DNA of 64,000 nt, from NCBI RefSeq assembly GCF_007713705.1, contig NZ_VMSJ01000006.1, positions 1-64,000 on the forward strand, in the 5' to 3' direction. The notes under the pieces are model-generated. The model saw only the letters and a list, made by a program, of their open reading frames with translations, had not been told where the DNA came from and ran no database searches. Both the position numbers and the translations under genes were made by a program. Origin of the DNA: Salinicoccus cyprini (GTDB taxonomy: Bacteria; Bacillota; Bacilli; Staphylococcales; Salinicoccaceae). This document shows positions 1 through 8,839 of this stretch, piece after piece (the stretch's first letter is position 1; each line of letters starts with the position of its first letter).

Positions 1-6
1 CATATT

Positions 7-122
7 GTCCGGTGGCGATGGCGGAGAGGCCCCACCTGTTCCCATGCCGAACACAGCAGTTAAGCTCTCCAGCGCCGATGGTAGTTGGACTGACGTCCCG
101 TGAGAGTAGGACGCCGCCGGGC
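7..122 (+). rRNA. rrf: 5S ribosomal RNA
   Basis: The stretch matches the Firmicute 5S rRNA pattern: complementary ends (the start near 8-13 pairs with the end near 115-121), the conserved loop around 43-56 carrying the CCGAAC motif, and the closing GAGAGTAGGACGCCGCC block. It is the last gene of an rRNA operon that begins outside the window. The tRNA cluster follows 27 bases downstream. The exact ends are approximate. Confidence 0.95.
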
Positions 123-148
123 AGTATCTTTTTTTATTACAGATTTAT

Positions 149-223
149 TCCACAGTAGCTCAGTGGTAGAGCTATCGGCTGTTAACCGATCGGTCGTAGG
201 TTCGAATCCTACCTGTGGAGCCA
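149..223 (+). tRNA. tRNA-Asn (GTT)
   Basis: The cloverleaf has a TCCACAG/CTGTGGA acceptor stem, anticodon GTT at 181-183, a normal T-loop GGTTCGAATCC, and an encoded CCA end at 221-223. It is the first tRNA of the post-5S cluster. Confidence 0.97.
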
Positions 224-252
224 TTTTTTTGTTTAAATACATATACTATTGT

Positions 253-324
253 GGCCCGTTGGTCAAGCGGTTAAGACACCGCCCTTTCACGGCGGTAACA
301 CGGGTTCGAGTCCCGTACGGGTCA
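253..324 (+). tRNA. tRNA-Glu (TTC)
   Basis: The acceptor stem is GGCCCGT/ACGGGTC. The anticodon TTC lies at 286-288 between stems CCGCC and GGCGG. The gene ends at discriminator A324. CCA is not encoded, so it must be added after transcription. Confidence 0.97.
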
Positions 325-331
325 TTTGAAT

Positions 332-407
332 GGAGAATTAGCTCAGCTGGGAGAGCATCTGCCTTACAAGCAGAGGGTCGGCGGTTCGAACCCGTCATTC
401 TCCACCA
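332..407 (+). tRNA. tRNA-Val (TAC)
   Basis: The acceptor stem starts GGAGAAT, the anticodon TAC is at 365-367 between TCTGC and GCAGA, and CCA is encoded at 405-407. It is separated by a single base from the next tRNA, so the cluster must be processed from one transcript. Confidence 0.97.
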
Positions 408-408
408 C

Positions 409-489
409 GGAGGGGTAGCGAAGTGGCTAAACGCGGCGGACTGTAAATCCGCTCCTTCGGGTTCGGCAGTTCGAATCTGCCCCCCTCCA
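409..489 (+). tRNA. tRNA-Tyr (GTA)
   Basis: This is a class II tRNA with a long variable arm (about CTCCTTCGGG) and anticodon GTA. The acceptor stem is GGAGGGG/CCCCTCC. CCA is not encoded. Confidence 0.96.
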
Positions 490-504
490 TTTTTCTAATA
501 GCAT

Positions 505-579
505 TGGGCTATCGCCAAGCGGTAAGGCAACGGTTTTTGGTACCGTCATTCGTAGGTTCGAATCCTGCTAGCCCAGCCA
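505..579 (+). tRNA. tRNA-Gln (TTG)
   Basis: The acceptor stem is TGGGCTA/TAGCCCA, the anticodon TTG lies at 537-539 between ACGGT and ACCGT, and CCA is encoded at 577-579. Confidence 0.96.
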
Positions 580-582
580 TTA

Positions 583-655
583 GAGCCATTAGCTCAGTTG
601 GTAGAGCATCTGACTTTTAATCAGAGGGTCAGAGGTTCGAATCCTCTATGGCTCA
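583..655 (+). tRNA. tRNA-Lys (TTT)
   Basis: The acceptor stem is GAGCCAT/ATGGCTC, with anticodon TTT between TCTGA and TCAGA stems. It ends at A655 without an encoded CCA and is the last tRNA of the cluster before the terminator. Confidence 0.97.
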
Positions 656-660
656 CTAAT

Positions 661-692
661 GACATCTTCCACCAGGAAGGTGTCTTTTTTTT
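661..692 (+). terminator. Rho-independent terminator of the rRNA/tRNA operon
   Basis: GACATCTTCC pairs with GGAAGGTGTC around a 4-base loop and is followed by a run of eight T. It closes the 5S-tRNA transcript. Confidence 0.9.
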
Positions 693-727
693 ATTCCTGA
701 TATTTTTATGCACGTCCCATTACACAA

Positions 728-756
728 TTGCATAAAAATCCAATGTTGTATACTAT
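728..756 (+). promoter_or_regulatory. Arginase promoter with ARG-box-like site
   Basis: A -35 TTGCAT (728-733) and a -10 TACTAT (751-756) are separated by 17 bases. The bases 729-742 match 12 of 14 positions of the TGAAT-W4-ATTCA core of ArgR/AhrC operators and overlap the -35. Promoter assignment is by pattern only. Confidence 0.55.
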
Positions 757-790
757 AGAAAGTATGAGGTTATAACAAAGGGGGATTTTT

Positions 791-1702
791 ATGAATCAGA
801 ATGTACATATAATAGGTGCCGCAACAGCATTCGGTCAGCCTCGGTTGGGGGTCGACCTCGGTCCTGATGCGATCAGGTATGCAGGGATCGTACAGAGGTT
901 GAAAGAATTGGGCATATCTGTTGTCGACAAGGGCAATATCAGAGGGGATTTCGATATTGAAGCAGGACAGGAAATTGAAGTGAGAGATGATAATCTACTG
1001 AACTATGATGCCGTTAAACGATTTAATACAGCGCTTGCTGGTTTAGTGGATGATACAGTTGGGAATGGTGCCTTTCCATTGATACTGGGAGGAGATCATT
1101 CTCTGGCGATCGGATCTCTTGCTGGAATGAAAAACCATTATGATAATCTAGGGGTCATCTGGTATGATGCGCATGGTGATCTTAACGATAGTAGAACATC
1201 ACCGACAGGCAACATCCATGGTATGCCACTTGGTATATCCTGTGGATTTGGAGATCAGGCGCTGATCGATCTTTATGAAGAAGGTCAGAAGGTCAAGCCT
1301 GAGAATGTTGTACTGATTGGAATGCGTGACCTTGATGAAGGTGAAAAGGCTTATATTAAAGAGAATGGCATACTGACTTTTACGATGATGGATATCAGGG
1401 TCAAGGGCATCAGGACGGTCATGCAGGAGACGATGACGTATCTTTCCGATAGATGTGATGGCATCCATCTTTCACTCGATGTCGATGGACTCGACCCATC
1501 AGAAACACCAGGAACAGGGACGCCTGTCGTTGGCGGTCTGTCACTATCTGAAACGCAGCTTGCAATGCAGATGCTGAATGAGTCGGATAGGATCACCTCG
1601 ATGGATCTGGTGGAAGTGAACCCGCTGCTTGATGATAAAAACATGACAGCAGAGAAGGCAGTGGAGATTGCAGCATACCTTTTCGGCAAAAAACAGCTAT
1701 AA
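791..1702 (+). CDS. rocF: Arginase
   Basis: Arginase hydrolyses L-arginine to ornithine and urea in the cytosol and opens the arginine degradation route to glutamate. The 303-residue protein has the normal family length. It carries all Mn-binding motifs: GGDHS (D102, H103), DAHGD (D126, H128, D130), a further His143 in the NIHGM motif, and the DVDGLDP block (D230, D232). ATG 791 has a strong AAAGGGGG ribosome site 7-14 bases upstream. The gene is monocistronic, between its own promoter and a bidirectional hairpin at 1701-1741. Arginase upstream of the cdaA-cdaR-glmM cluster is typical of staphylococci. Confidence 0.96.
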   Translation: MNQNVHIIGAATAFGQPRLGVDLGPDAIRYAGIVQRLKELGISVVDKGNIRGDFDIEAGQEIEVRDDNLLNYDAVKRFNTALAGLVDDTVGNGAFPLILGGDHSLAIGSLAGMKNHYDNLGVIWYDAHGDLNDSRTSPTGNIHGMPLGISCGFGDQALIDLYEEGQKVKPENVVLIGMRDLDEGEKAYIKENGILTFTMMDIRVKGIRTVMQETMTYLSDRCDGIHLSLDVDGLDPSETPGTGTPVVGGLSLSETQLAMQMLNESDRITSMDLVEVNPLLDDKNMTAEKAVEIAAYLFGKKQL

Positions 1703-1741
1703 AATACAAACAGCATCTCTTTGAGATGCTGTTTGTATTTT
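1701..1741. terminator. Bidirectional terminator between rocF and the ArsR-like gene
   Basis: A near-perfect palindrome (stem about 19 bp around TTT, A-rich at one end and T-rich at the other) lies between two convergent genes. It can terminate both transcripts. Confidence 0.9.
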
Positions 1742-1746
1742 ATGAC

Positions 1747-2202
1747 CTATTCTTCCCCTAGAGGCAGAATTTGAACTTTATAGTCCTTGGTATTTTTGGC
1801 ATTCTTCTTTTCGGAACTGTTTTTGACAAAGTTCCGCAAATCTTTTTTGAACTGCTTAAGCTCTTCTTCTTTCATATGAAGATTATACGACATGCTGTCT
1901 TTTTTCTTTTCATCCTGGCTGTATTTCAGAAGATCGATGTTCGGAACGACCTTCCGTGCCACCGGTTCGTAGAACTTCTGGATGATGCTGTTTTTCTCTT
2001 CGGTTTTGACGACATGAATAATTTCATTTTTAAGCAGTTCATTCAGATGATAGTGGATTTTGGCCCGGGGAATATCCAGTTCATCAGCAAGCATCTGTCC
2101 AGTTTTGGGTTTTTCAGCGAGCATGGTAAGCAGTTCGATCCTAAAAGGGTCACTCACACTTTTCAATTGAGCCAAGTTATCAATTACGAGTAATTTTTTC
2201 AT
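1747..2202 (-). CDS. ArsR-type winged-helix transcriptional regulator
   Basis: The protein is a 151-residue cytosolic DNA-binding protein. Residues about 12-75 form a winged helix (SVSDPFRIELLTML, then ADELDIPRAKIHYHLNEL), as in ArsR/HTH_20 regulators. The C-terminal half is Lys/Glu-rich and probably coiled coil. No metal-binding Cys pair is visible, so metal sensing is unlikely. An open frame runs upstream to 2286, but ATG 2202 is preferred because an AAGGGG ribosome site precedes it and the conserved domain starts there. It is transcribed convergently with rocF and divergently from the XRE gene. A TTGACA-like -35 is visible near 2256-2261 on the minus strand. Its target is unknown; arginase or itself are guesses. 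Confidence 0.8.
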   Translation of the reverse strand: MKKLLVIDNLAQLKSVSDPFRIELLTMLAEKPKTGQMLADELDIPRAKIHYHLNELLKNEIIHVVKTEEKNSIIQKFYEPVARKVVPNIDLLKYSQDEKKKDSMSYNLHMKEEELKQFKKDLRNFVKNSSEKKNAKNTKDYKVQILPLGEE

Positions 2203-2305
2203 GGAGAAACACCCCTTATAATGTATATTTATAGTATGATTAACTGTAAATGCGATGTCAATTAAATAAACATTGGTTTTGTGCACTCTATAACACTTGT
2301 AACAT

Positions 2306-2334
2306 TTGTTGCATATTTTTCTATTTGGTATGAT
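2306..2334 (+). promoter_or_regulatory. Probable promoter of the XRE-TPR regulator
   Basis: TTGTTG (2306-2311) and TATGAT (2329-2334) are 17 bases apart. An imperfect palindrome at 2298-2313 (TGTAACAT/TTGTTGCA, 6 of 8 pairs) overlaps the -35 and could be an autoregulatory site. Confidence 0.5.
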
Positions 2335-2366
2335 GGAACTGTTAAGACAGTGAAAGGGGCACCTTT

Positions 2367-3314
2367 ATGATCGGACAGCGGATTAAAGAAATACGCAACA
2401 ACAATAATCTAACCCAAGAAGAACTGGCAGACGGCATCATTTCAAGAACCTATCTCAGTCTCATTGAGAAGGGGAGTGTACATCCTTCTACCAATGTACT
2501 GATCAAACTGAGTGAAAGACTCGACTGTTCGGTGAATGACTTCATGCAGGAAGTTTCCCATTTCCGTTATAATGATGTAGAGATTCTGAGGGAAATCGCC
2601 TATTATGAACAGAAGATTGAGCAGGAGGACTACACTTCCCTCCATTATTTCATAGAAAAGGAATACGAAGCTGTGGAACAGATTCCGGCGCCTGACAGCG
2701 GAAGGATCCATCTGCTGTACGCAAAGTACTTCAAGCACTCAGGCGACAGACGCAAGCTGAATTTCCATGTGGATCGTGCACTGGAGCTGCTATCGACGGT
2801 TTCGATCAACCAGTCTTATATCGATGCAGTTATACTTAAGGTGGGACTATTGGCTGACGAAGACGCATATGAATCATCTCTTGACCTTCTCGAAGATACG
2901 CTGTATACCATTCTCAGGTTTTCCGATCTTGACCTTGGTGTCATCAGAATCATGTTTGAAGTGGCGGAGTGCTACCAGAAGTGTGGTGAGTATTTCACTT
3001 CGTCCCGATTTGCAGCACGTATAAAAAAGCAATCGAAGATGCTGCATATCGACTATCGTCGCGATGCGCTTCTTCTGCTTGAAGGCAAGAACCTTGCCAT
3101 GCTGAAGAAGTTCCATGCGCTGGACATCTGGACTTCCGAATCGCAGGATACCATGTCCAGGCTTTTGAACTGCTACGCGAAGTACAAGAACGGCAGCATA
3201 AAGGCAGCAGAAGAGAAGTATAAAGATATTGATTTCGACCTGGAGGCTCTCAGACAGGATAGGATACTTTACGATATCCATAAGGAGTTGGAAGAGAGAC
3301 TGGGTTTTATATGA
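2367..3314 (+). CDS. XRE-family regulator with C-terminal TPR-like domain
   Basis: Residues 1-60 are a canonical Cro/C1-type helix-turn-helix (IGQRIKEIR, LTQEELADGI, YLSLIEKGS, LIKLSERLDC). Residues 70-315 are all-helical and fit the tetratricopeptide-type ligand domain of Rgg/PlcR-like regulators. In those families this domain binds a peptide. ATG 2367 follows an AAAGGGG site. The gene ends 22 bases before cdaA and no terminator is visible between them, so both are probably co-transcribed. This suggests a link to c-di-AMP or cell-wall precursor control. No candidate signalling peptide gene is seen nearby, so peptide sensing is only inference. Confidence 0.82.
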   Translation: MIGQRIKEIRNNNNLTQEELADGIISRTYLSLIEKGSVHPSTNVLIKLSERLDCSVNDFMQEVSHFRYNDVEILREIAYYEQKIEQEDYTSLHYFIEKEYEAVEQIPAPDSGRIHLLYAKYFKHSGDRRKLNFHVDRALELLSTVSINQSYIDAVILKVGLLADEDAYESSLDLLEDTLYTILRFSDLDLGVIRIMFEVAECYQKCGEYFTSSRFAARIKKQSKMLHIDYRRDALLLLEGKNLAMLKKFHALDIWTSESQDTMSRLLNCYAKYKNGSIKAAEEKYKDIDFDLEALRQDRILYDIHKELEERLGFI

Positions 3315-3336
3315 ATGATTAAGTGAGGGACGCATT

Positions 3337-4161
3337 ATGCAGACAGACAATTTTTTAGAAAATGTCAATACGGCAACCGTAATTTCGAGCATTGTCGATC
3401 TGCTGATTGTATGGTATGTGGTATATCTTCTGATCAGAGTGATGAAGGGAACAAAAGCCATTCAGCTGATAAAAGGAATATTCCTGATTCTTATCGGCCG
3501 GTCAATCAGTAACTTCTTCGATCTGACAACAACAACTCAGATGTTCGATACCGTTCTCGAGTGGGGTTTCCTGGCGGTTATCGTCATCTTCCAGCCTGAA
3601 GTCAGACGTGCACTCGAGCAGCTGGGACGTGGCAGCCTGTTCCGTACGAATGGGAGTGGCAGCTCCACAACGGAGAAGGATAAACTCAGGGAAGCCATGA
3701 TCAAGTCTGTACGGTATATGGCAAAACGGCGTATCGGTGCTCTGATCGTCTTTGAAAAGGAGACAGGGTTGAAGGACTATATAGAAACAGGCATACCGAT
3801 CCACGGAAATATCACTTCCGAGCTGCTGATTAATATATTCATACCCAATACGCCGCTGCATGATGGCGCGATGATCATCCAGGGCAATACGATTGCGACA
3901 GCCGCAAGCTACTTGCCGTTATCCGACAGCAACAAGATTGCCAAGAACCTCGGAACACGGCATCGTGCGGCTGTAGGGGTTTCAGAAGTGACGGATGCTT
4001 TCACCGTAGTCGTTTCAGAGGAGACGGGGAACATATCTGTGACCTACGACAGTAGGCTGACAAAGGAAATCACACTTGAGGAACTGGATAACCTGCTCCA
4101 GACACACTGGAACATACTCCCACCTTTGAAGGAAGGAGGCGGTCTATTTGCTAGAAAGTAA
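3337..4161 (+). CDS. cdaA: Diadenylate cyclase CdaA (DacA)
   Basis: CdaA condenses two ATP into the second messenger c-di-AMP at the membrane. The 274-residue protein has about three N-terminal membrane helices (residues 15-85) and a DisA-N/DAC catalytic domain (about 95-260). That domain carries the two diagnostic motifs, DGA at 176-178 and RHR at 208-210. The next gene, cdaR, overlaps by 14 bases, and glmM follows, forming the classic cdaA-cdaR-glmM operon in which CdaR and GlmM modulate the cyclase. Length and motifs are intact, so it should be active. It controls potassium and osmolyte uptake and wall homeostasis in relatives. Confidence 0.97.
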   Translation: MQTDNFLENVNTATVISSIVDLLIVWYVVYLLIRVMKGTKAIQLIKGIFLILIGRSISNFFDLTTTTQMFDTVLEWGFLAVIVIFQPEVRRALEQLGRGSLFRTNGSGSSTTEKDKLREAMIKSVRYMAKRRIGALIVFEKETGLKDYIETGIPIHGNITSELLINIFIPNTPLHDGAMIIQGNTIATAASYLPLSDSNKIAKNLGTRHRAAVGVSEVTDAFTVVVSEETGNISVTYDSRLTKEITLEELDNLLQTHWNILPPLKEGGGLFARK

Positions 4162-5089
4162 ATGGGGATTGAGATTTGTTGCGCTGCTTCTCGCCTTGTT
4201 CATGTTCCTATCGGCCAATAACGTATTCGACGAGCTGCTGTATAACAATGAGAACGTAGCAGAGACCGAGGTGGTTGAAGGAATCCCTGTGGAAATCCTC
4301 TATGATGAGGAAAGCCAGTATGTTTCCGGTGCTCCCGAACAGGTGAACGTACAGCTCTACGGCAATACCTCGAACGTCAAACGGCTTCAGACGACAAGAG
4401 ATCTGAGTGTTGTACTGGATCTGCGGAACCGGAATCTTGGTGAGTATGAAGAGCATTTCACAGTGGAAGGTCTTCCTGACAACGTAACAGCCGAGGTCGT
4501 TCCAGAGACTGCGAATGTGAACATCCAGGAACTGGTAACTCGCACGTTCGAGGTACAGGCTGAAGTCAGTGAAAGCCGGGTTGGACCAAATCATACGCTC
4601 GAGTCTGTACAGATAGAGCCTGAAACTGTTACTGTAATGGGTGGAGAAAGTGAAATGAACCGCATACAGTACGTACGCGCAACACTGGATGACAATTCGA
4701 GAATTACACAGGACAGGGTGGATGAAGCGGAAGTCAGCGTGTTCGATACGCAATTCAATAAGCTTGATGTCCGCATCGATCCTACGAATGTACGTGTGGA
4801 AATTAATGTTGAGGAACGTAGCAAGGAAGTATCTGTCAGTTATGAAGTGAACGGTGAAGTTGCTGAGGGCTATACCTTGGGTGACGTGGCGCTCAACTAC
4901 GACACCATTGAAGTTTTCGGTACGGAGGAAGTACTGTCAGGCATCGATGAAGTCAACGTTGCAGTGGATGTATCCGGCATGGAGAGTTCGACAATACGGG
5001 ATGTTTCGATAGATGTACCTGAAGGTGTGGACAGAACAGAACCGGCGGTTCTTCAGGCAGATATAGAAATTGAACAGGATAATGGATAA
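4148..5089 (+). CDS. cdaR: CdaR, YbbR-domain regulator of CdaA
   Basis: This 313-residue protein has one N-terminal membrane helix (about 8-25) and an extracellular part made of about three YbbR repeats (roughly 45-125, 130-215, 225-310). In Firmicutes CdaR binds CdaA and tunes c-di-AMP synthesis. The start is TTG 4148, supported by AAGGAGG at 4133-4139. It overlaps the cdaA end, which implies translational coupling. The extracellular part is markedly acidic. Nothing is truncated. Confidence 0.93.
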   Translation: MLESKWGLRFVALLLALFMFLSANNVFDELLYNNENVAETEVVEGIPVEILYDEESQYVSGAPEQVNVQLYGNTSNVKRLQTTRDLSVVLDLRNRNLGEYEEHFTVEGLPDNVTAEVVPETANVNIQELVTRTFEVQAEVSESRVGPNHTLESVQIEPETVTVMGGESEMNRIQYVRATLDDNSRITQDRVDEAEVSVFDTQFNKLDVRIDPTNVRVEINVEERSKEVSVSYEVNGEVAEGYTLGDVALNYDTIEVFGTEEVLSGIDEVNVAVDVSGMESSTIRDVSIDVPEGVDRTEPAVLQADIEIEQDNG

Positions 5090-5114
5090 AACTTGCAGAA
5101 AAAAGGAGAACGTC

Positions 5115-6464
5115 ATGGGTAAATATTTTGGTACAGATGGAGTAAGAGGGGTCGCTAATACAGAGTTGACTCCGGAATTGGCATTCAAGTTGGGCAGATT
5201 TGGTGGTTATGTACTGGCGGGCCAGAAAAGTGAGAATAGGACAGTCCTTGTAGGACGGGATACACGTATTTCAGGTGAAATGCTTGAGTCTGCACTCGTT
5301 GCTGGACTGCTTTCCATCGGAGCGGAAGTAATGCGTCTTGGCATCATTTCCACGCCGGGTGTGGCCTATCTGACGAAGGAGATGGACGCAGATGCAGGTG
5401 TCATGATCTCTGCTTCACACAATCCGGTCGGAGACAACGGCATCAAATTCTTCGGTTCCGACGGCTTCAAGCTGACGGACGATCAGGAAGCAGAAATTGA
5501 AAAACTTCTTGATATGGATGAGGATACACTGCCAAGACCGACGGGAGTCGATCTCGGACACAAATCGGACTACTACGAAGGTGGCCAGAAGTATGTCAGC
5601 TACCTCAAGTCTACTGTGGATGAGGACTTCGAGGGCATGAAGATTGCACTTGATGGTGCCCATGGTTCCACTTACTCACTTGCACCATACCTATTCGGGG
5701 ATCTGGAAGCAGATACAGTAACCATTGGATGCAGTCCGGATGGCACGAACATCAATGCCGGTGTCGGTTCTACGCACCCTGATAAGCTTGCAGACCTCGT
5801 CAAGGAGGAGTCGTGTGACTTCGGCTTTGCTTTCGACGGTGATGGCGACAGAATCATAGCTGTGGATGAGAAGGGCAACATTGTTGATGGAGACAAGATC
5901 ATGTTCATTCTGGCACAGCATATGAAGTCTGAAGGAGACCTGAAGGACGATATGGTCGTCTCGACCATCATGAGCAACCTCGGCTTCTACAAGGCGCTTG
6001 AAGCGCACGGTCTGAAGAGTGATAAGACGAAAGTCGGTGACCGCTACGTGGTCGAAGAGATGAGAGCAGGCGGCTACAGCCTCGGTGGCGAGCAGTCCGG
6101 CCATATCATTATGATGGACTACAATACGACAGGAGATGGCCTCCTGACAGGTCTTCACCTCGCTTCCATCATCAAGTCCACCGGCAAGACACTTGGCGAG
6201 CTCGCAGCACAGGTCGAGACGTTTCCTCAGGAGCTTGTCAATATCCGTGTATCCGACAAGTACAACGTCGTAAATAACGACGTGGTTGCGAAGAAGATAG
6301 AAGAAGTGGAAGCGGAGATGGATGGTAATGGCCGTGTGCTTGTCAGAGCTTCCGGCACCGAACCGCTTGTGCGTGTCATGGTAGAGGCGGAGACAGAAGA
6401 ACTGGCTGTCAGATACAGCAACCTCATCGCCGACGTTGTACAGGCGGAAATGGGCCTCGAATAG
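5115..6464 (+). CDS. glmM: Phosphoglucosamine mutase
   Basis: GlmM interconverts glucosamine-6-phosphate and glucosamine-1-phosphate in UDP-GlcNAc synthesis. It lies downstream of GlmS in the pathway. The 449-residue protein has the phospho-serine loop SASHNP with catalytic Ser101, the Mg-binding DGDGDR at 241-246, and the C-terminal phosphate loop RASGTEP. ATG 5115 is chosen because AAAAGGAG lies just before it and the family begins MGKYFGTDG; the frame is open further upstream. It is the last gene of the cdaA operon and is closed by a hairpin at 6471-6504. GlmM also inhibits CdaA in related bacteria. Confidence 0.97.
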   Translation: MGKYFGTDGVRGVANTELTPELAFKLGRFGGYVLAGQKSENRTVLVGRDTRISGEMLESALVAGLLSIGAEVMRLGIISTPGVAYLTKEMDADAGVMISASHNPVGDNGIKFFGSDGFKLTDDQEAEIEKLLDMDEDTLPRPTGVDLGHKSDYYEGGQKYVSYLKSTVDEDFEGMKIALDGAHGSTYSLAPYLFGDLEADTVTIGCSPDGTNINAGVGSTHPDKLADLVKEESCDFGFAFDGDGDRIIAVDEKGNIVDGDKIMFILAQHMKSEGDLKDDMVVSTIMSNLGFYKALEAHGLKSDKTKVGDRYVVEEMRAGGYSLGGEQSGHIIMMDYNTTGDGLLTGLHLASIIKSTGKTLGELAAQVETFPQELVNIRVSDKYNVVNNDVVAKKIEEVEAEMDGNGRVLVRASGTEPLVRVMVEAETEELAVRYSNLIADVVQAEMGLE

Positions 6465-6470
6465 CATATG

Positions 6471-6504
6471 AACCTCCAGATACTGAATCTGGAGGTTTAT
6501 TTTG
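6471..6504 (+). terminator. Terminator after glmM
   Basis: AACCTCCAGAT and ATCTGGAGGTT form an 11-bp stem with a short loop, followed by a T-rich tail. It separates the cdaA operon from glmS. Confidence 0.9.
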
Positions 6505-6544
6505 TTTATTCTGACTTTAAATGCATGTAAAGTGCATATATGTA

Positions 6545-6573
6545 TTGCAGTATATACGTATTTAAATTACAAT
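6545..6573 (+). promoter_or_regulatory. glmS promoter
   Basis: TTGCAG (6545-6550) and TACAAT (6568-6573) are separated by exactly 17 bases. The start point would fall near 6580, about 44 bases upstream of the ribozyme cleavage site, as expected for a glmS leader. Confidence 0.7.
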
Positions 6574-6614
6574 GTTTATGGTGGAAAATAAAGGAGGAAC
6601 GTCAGTTCAATCAA

Positions 6615-6770
6615 ATCGGAATAGCGCCTGGGCAAGCTGTGCTTGCTGACGAGGAGGACAGTCATCGATTATCGGCGGATACTGTCCCGGATACTGAAGT
6701 ATTCGTTAGATCAGCTGTTAAAACTGTCGGGTGACTGATGGGACAGAGCACTGATCGTATACAAAATTCA
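6615..6770 (+). ncRNA. glmS ribozyme (GlcN6P-responsive self-cleaving riboswitch)
   Basis: The conserved core is present in order: AGCGCC at 6623-6628 (cleavage expected between A6623 and G6624), GACGAGG near 6648-6654, ATCGA, TCGGCGGAT, then CCGG closing the P2/P2.1 pseudoknot region. P3-P4 elements extend towards 6770. It lies between the promoter and the glmS start. In known examples glucosamine-6-phosphate acts as a coenzyme for self-cleavage, and the cut mRNA is degraded. The outer boundaries are approximate. Confidence 0.93.
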
Positions 6771-6793
6771 AAAGCCGAAAGGACGTTTTTTTA

Positions 6794-8596
6794 ATGTGCG
6801 GAATCGTAGGATATATCGGAAGTCAGGATGTTAAGGAAATACTGCTGTATGGTCTCGAGAAAATGGAGTATCGCGGCTATGACTCTGCAGGTATTGCAGT
6901 CAGAAACGATGCAGAGGTGGAAGTATTCAAAGAAAAGGGCAGAATCAAGGATCTCCGTGCGAAAGTCGATATGGACTTTGATGCGACAGTGGGCATTGGC
7001 CATACAAGATGGGCGACACACGGTGTACCGAATGTGAAGAACGCGCACCCGCACCAGAGTGCGGATGGCCGCTTTACACTTGTTCATAATGGTGTTATCG
7101 AGAATTATGAGCAGCTGAAGAGAGAGTATATTCCGAATGTGGACCTTGTTTCCAGTACGGACACAGAAATCATTGTAGAAATCATTTCAAGCTTTGCACG
7201 AGAAGGCATGTCTACGGAAGAAGCTTTCAACAAGACATTGGAAATACTGCATGGTTCCTATGCCGTTGGTCTGATGGATGAGGAAGAGAAAGATGTCATC
7301 TATGCAGCGAAAAATAAATCTCCACTGCTCCTAGGCAGAGGCAATGGCTTCAATGTCATCACTTCCGATGCCATGGCAATGCTCCAGCAGACGAATGAAT
7401 TCGTTGAGCTGATGGACGGCGAAGTTGTTCTGCTTAAAGCAGATGAAATCATCATCAAAGATAAGACTGGTCGCGAAATTGAAAGGGAATCCTACATCGC
7501 TGAAATCGATGAAAGCGATACTGAAAAAGGCACTTACGAGCACTATATGCTCAAAGAGATCAACGATCAGCCAGCAGCAATGAGAAAGATCATCCAGGAG
7601 TACCAGGATGAAAATGAAGAACTGAAGATCGATCCTGAAATCATCGGTCAGCTGAAAGATGCAGACAGACTCTACGTCATCGCTGCAGGAACAAGCTACC
7701 ATGCAGGACTGATCGGGAAGGAGTTCTTCGAGAAATGGGCAGGCGTACCGACAGAAGTGCATGTCGCTTCAGAATTCGTCTACAACACACCGCTGCTTTC
7801 TGAAAAGCCGCTGTTCATCTTCATTTCACAGTCCGGAGAAACAGCAGACAGCCGTGCCGTACTCGTTGAAATCAAGAAGCTTGGTCATAAGTCGCTGACA
7901 GTGACAAACGTTCCAGGATCCACGCTTTCAAGAGAAGCGGACCAGACACTCATTCTGCATGCAGGACCTGAAATTGCGGTTGCTTCCACAAAAGCATATA
8001 CAGCACAGATCGCAGTCCTTTCCATCCTGGCACAGGTTGCAGCAAGAGAATCCGGCAGAGACATCGAAATCAATCTCATGCAGGAACTCGCTAAAGTGAC
8101 GACAGCAATTACAGCAATCATCGATGACGCGCCAGTGATCGAGCAGATTGTCAACGAATACCTTGAAACAACAAGGAATGCGTTCTTCATCGGCAGGGCG
8201 ATGGACTACTACGTTGGACTCGAAGGTGCACTGAAGCTTAAAGAAATCTCCTACATCCAGGCAGAAGGATTCGCCGGCGGGGAACTTAAACACGGTACCA
8301 TTGCACTGATTGAAGAGAACACACCAGTCTTCGCACTGGCGACACAGGAGAAGATCAACCTGAACATCCGTGGAAACGCACAGGAAGTTGCAGCACGCGG
8401 CGCCAAAGTGTGTATGGTATCCATGGAAGGACTCGACCAGGAAGGCGACACATACGTCATTCCGCACGTCCACGAGATGCTTACACCGCTCGTATCCGTC
8501 GTGGTATACCAATTCATCGCGTACTACGCAGCACTTCACCGCGGCAACGATGTCGACAAGCCGAGAAACCTGGCGAAATCTGTTACTGTGGAATAG
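6794..8596 (+). CDS. glmS: Glutamine--fructose-6-phosphate aminotransferase
   Basis: GlmS makes glucosamine-6-phosphate from fructose-6-phosphate and glutamine, the first committed step of amino-sugar synthesis. The 600-residue protein starts MCGIVGYIG, with Cys2 becoming the N-terminal nucleophile of the glutaminase domain (about 1-240). Two SIS sugar-isomerase domains follow (about 285-425 and 455-590), with motifs such as [16 protein letters not shown] and the C-terminal [19 protein letters not shown] precedes ATG 6794. Expression is controlled by the upstream ribozyme, so the enzyme product feeds back on its own mRNA. Confidence 0.98.
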   Translation: MCGIVGYIGSQDVKEILLYGLEKMEYRGYDSAGIAVRNDAEVEVFKEKGRIKDLRAKVDMDFDATVGIGHTRWATHGVPNVKNAHPHQSADGRFTLVHNGVIENYEQLKREYIPNVDLVSSTDTEIIVEIISSFAREGMSTEEAFNKTLEILHGSYAVGLMDEEEKDVIYAAKNKSPLLLGRGNGFNVITSDAMAMLQQTNEFVELMDGEVVLLKADEIIIKDKTGREIERESYIAEIDESDTEKGTYEHYMLKEINDQPAAMRKIIQEYQDENEELKIDPEIIGQLKDADRLYVIAAGTSYHAGLIGKEFFEKWAGVPTEVHVASEFVYNTPLLSEKPLFIFISQSGETADSRAVLVEIKKLGHKSLTVTNVPGSTLSREADQTLILHAGPEIAVASTKAYTAQIAVLSILAQVAARESGRDIEINLMQELAKVTTAITAIIDDAPVIEQIVNEYLETTRNAFFIGRAMDYYVGLEGALKLKEISYIQAEGFAGGELKHGTIALIEENTPVFALATQEKINLNIRGNAQEVAARGAKVCMVSMEGLDQEGDTYVIPHVHEMLTPLVSVVVYQFIAYYAALHRGNDVDKPRNLAKSVTVE

Positions 8597-8628
8597 CATA
8601 GAAATAAGATGAATATATTGTAGAACTG

Positions 8629-8670
8629 AACCGGAGTTTCCCATCAAGAAGAGGGAAATTCCGGTTTTTT
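8629..8670 (+). terminator. Terminator after glmS
   Basis: AACCGGAGTTTCCC pairs with GGGAAATTCCGGTT (one G-T pair) and is followed by TTTTTT. Confidence 0.88.
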
Positions 8671-8839
8671 AAAAGCTGAATTAGAAACAGTAGACGATAG
8701 GGCATTTTCTATACATGAAAGAGAATCAGCTCAAAGGTTTAGGATATTTCTGTATCAATCCTATAAAAATGACGTGGATAATGTCGGGAATGTTCATGCA
8801 GCAGTGTTTAGAATATTAGATAGGAAGGAGGCGAATGGA

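Noticed and set aside
100-498. Open reading frames over the tRNA cluster on both strands
   Set aside because: They run through clear tRNA cloverleaves and have no ribosome site.
5691-8647. Long minus-strand frames of 240-260 codons opposite glmM and glmS
   Set aside because: They are shadows of two certain genes, have no ribosome sites and give Cys/His-rich nonsense-like proteins.
8630-8839. Open frame upstream of the AraC gene, considered as a longer protein or a decayed gene fragment
   Set aside because: It begins inside the glmS terminator, lacks a start codon with a ribosome site, and the TTG at 8840 has an ideal one.
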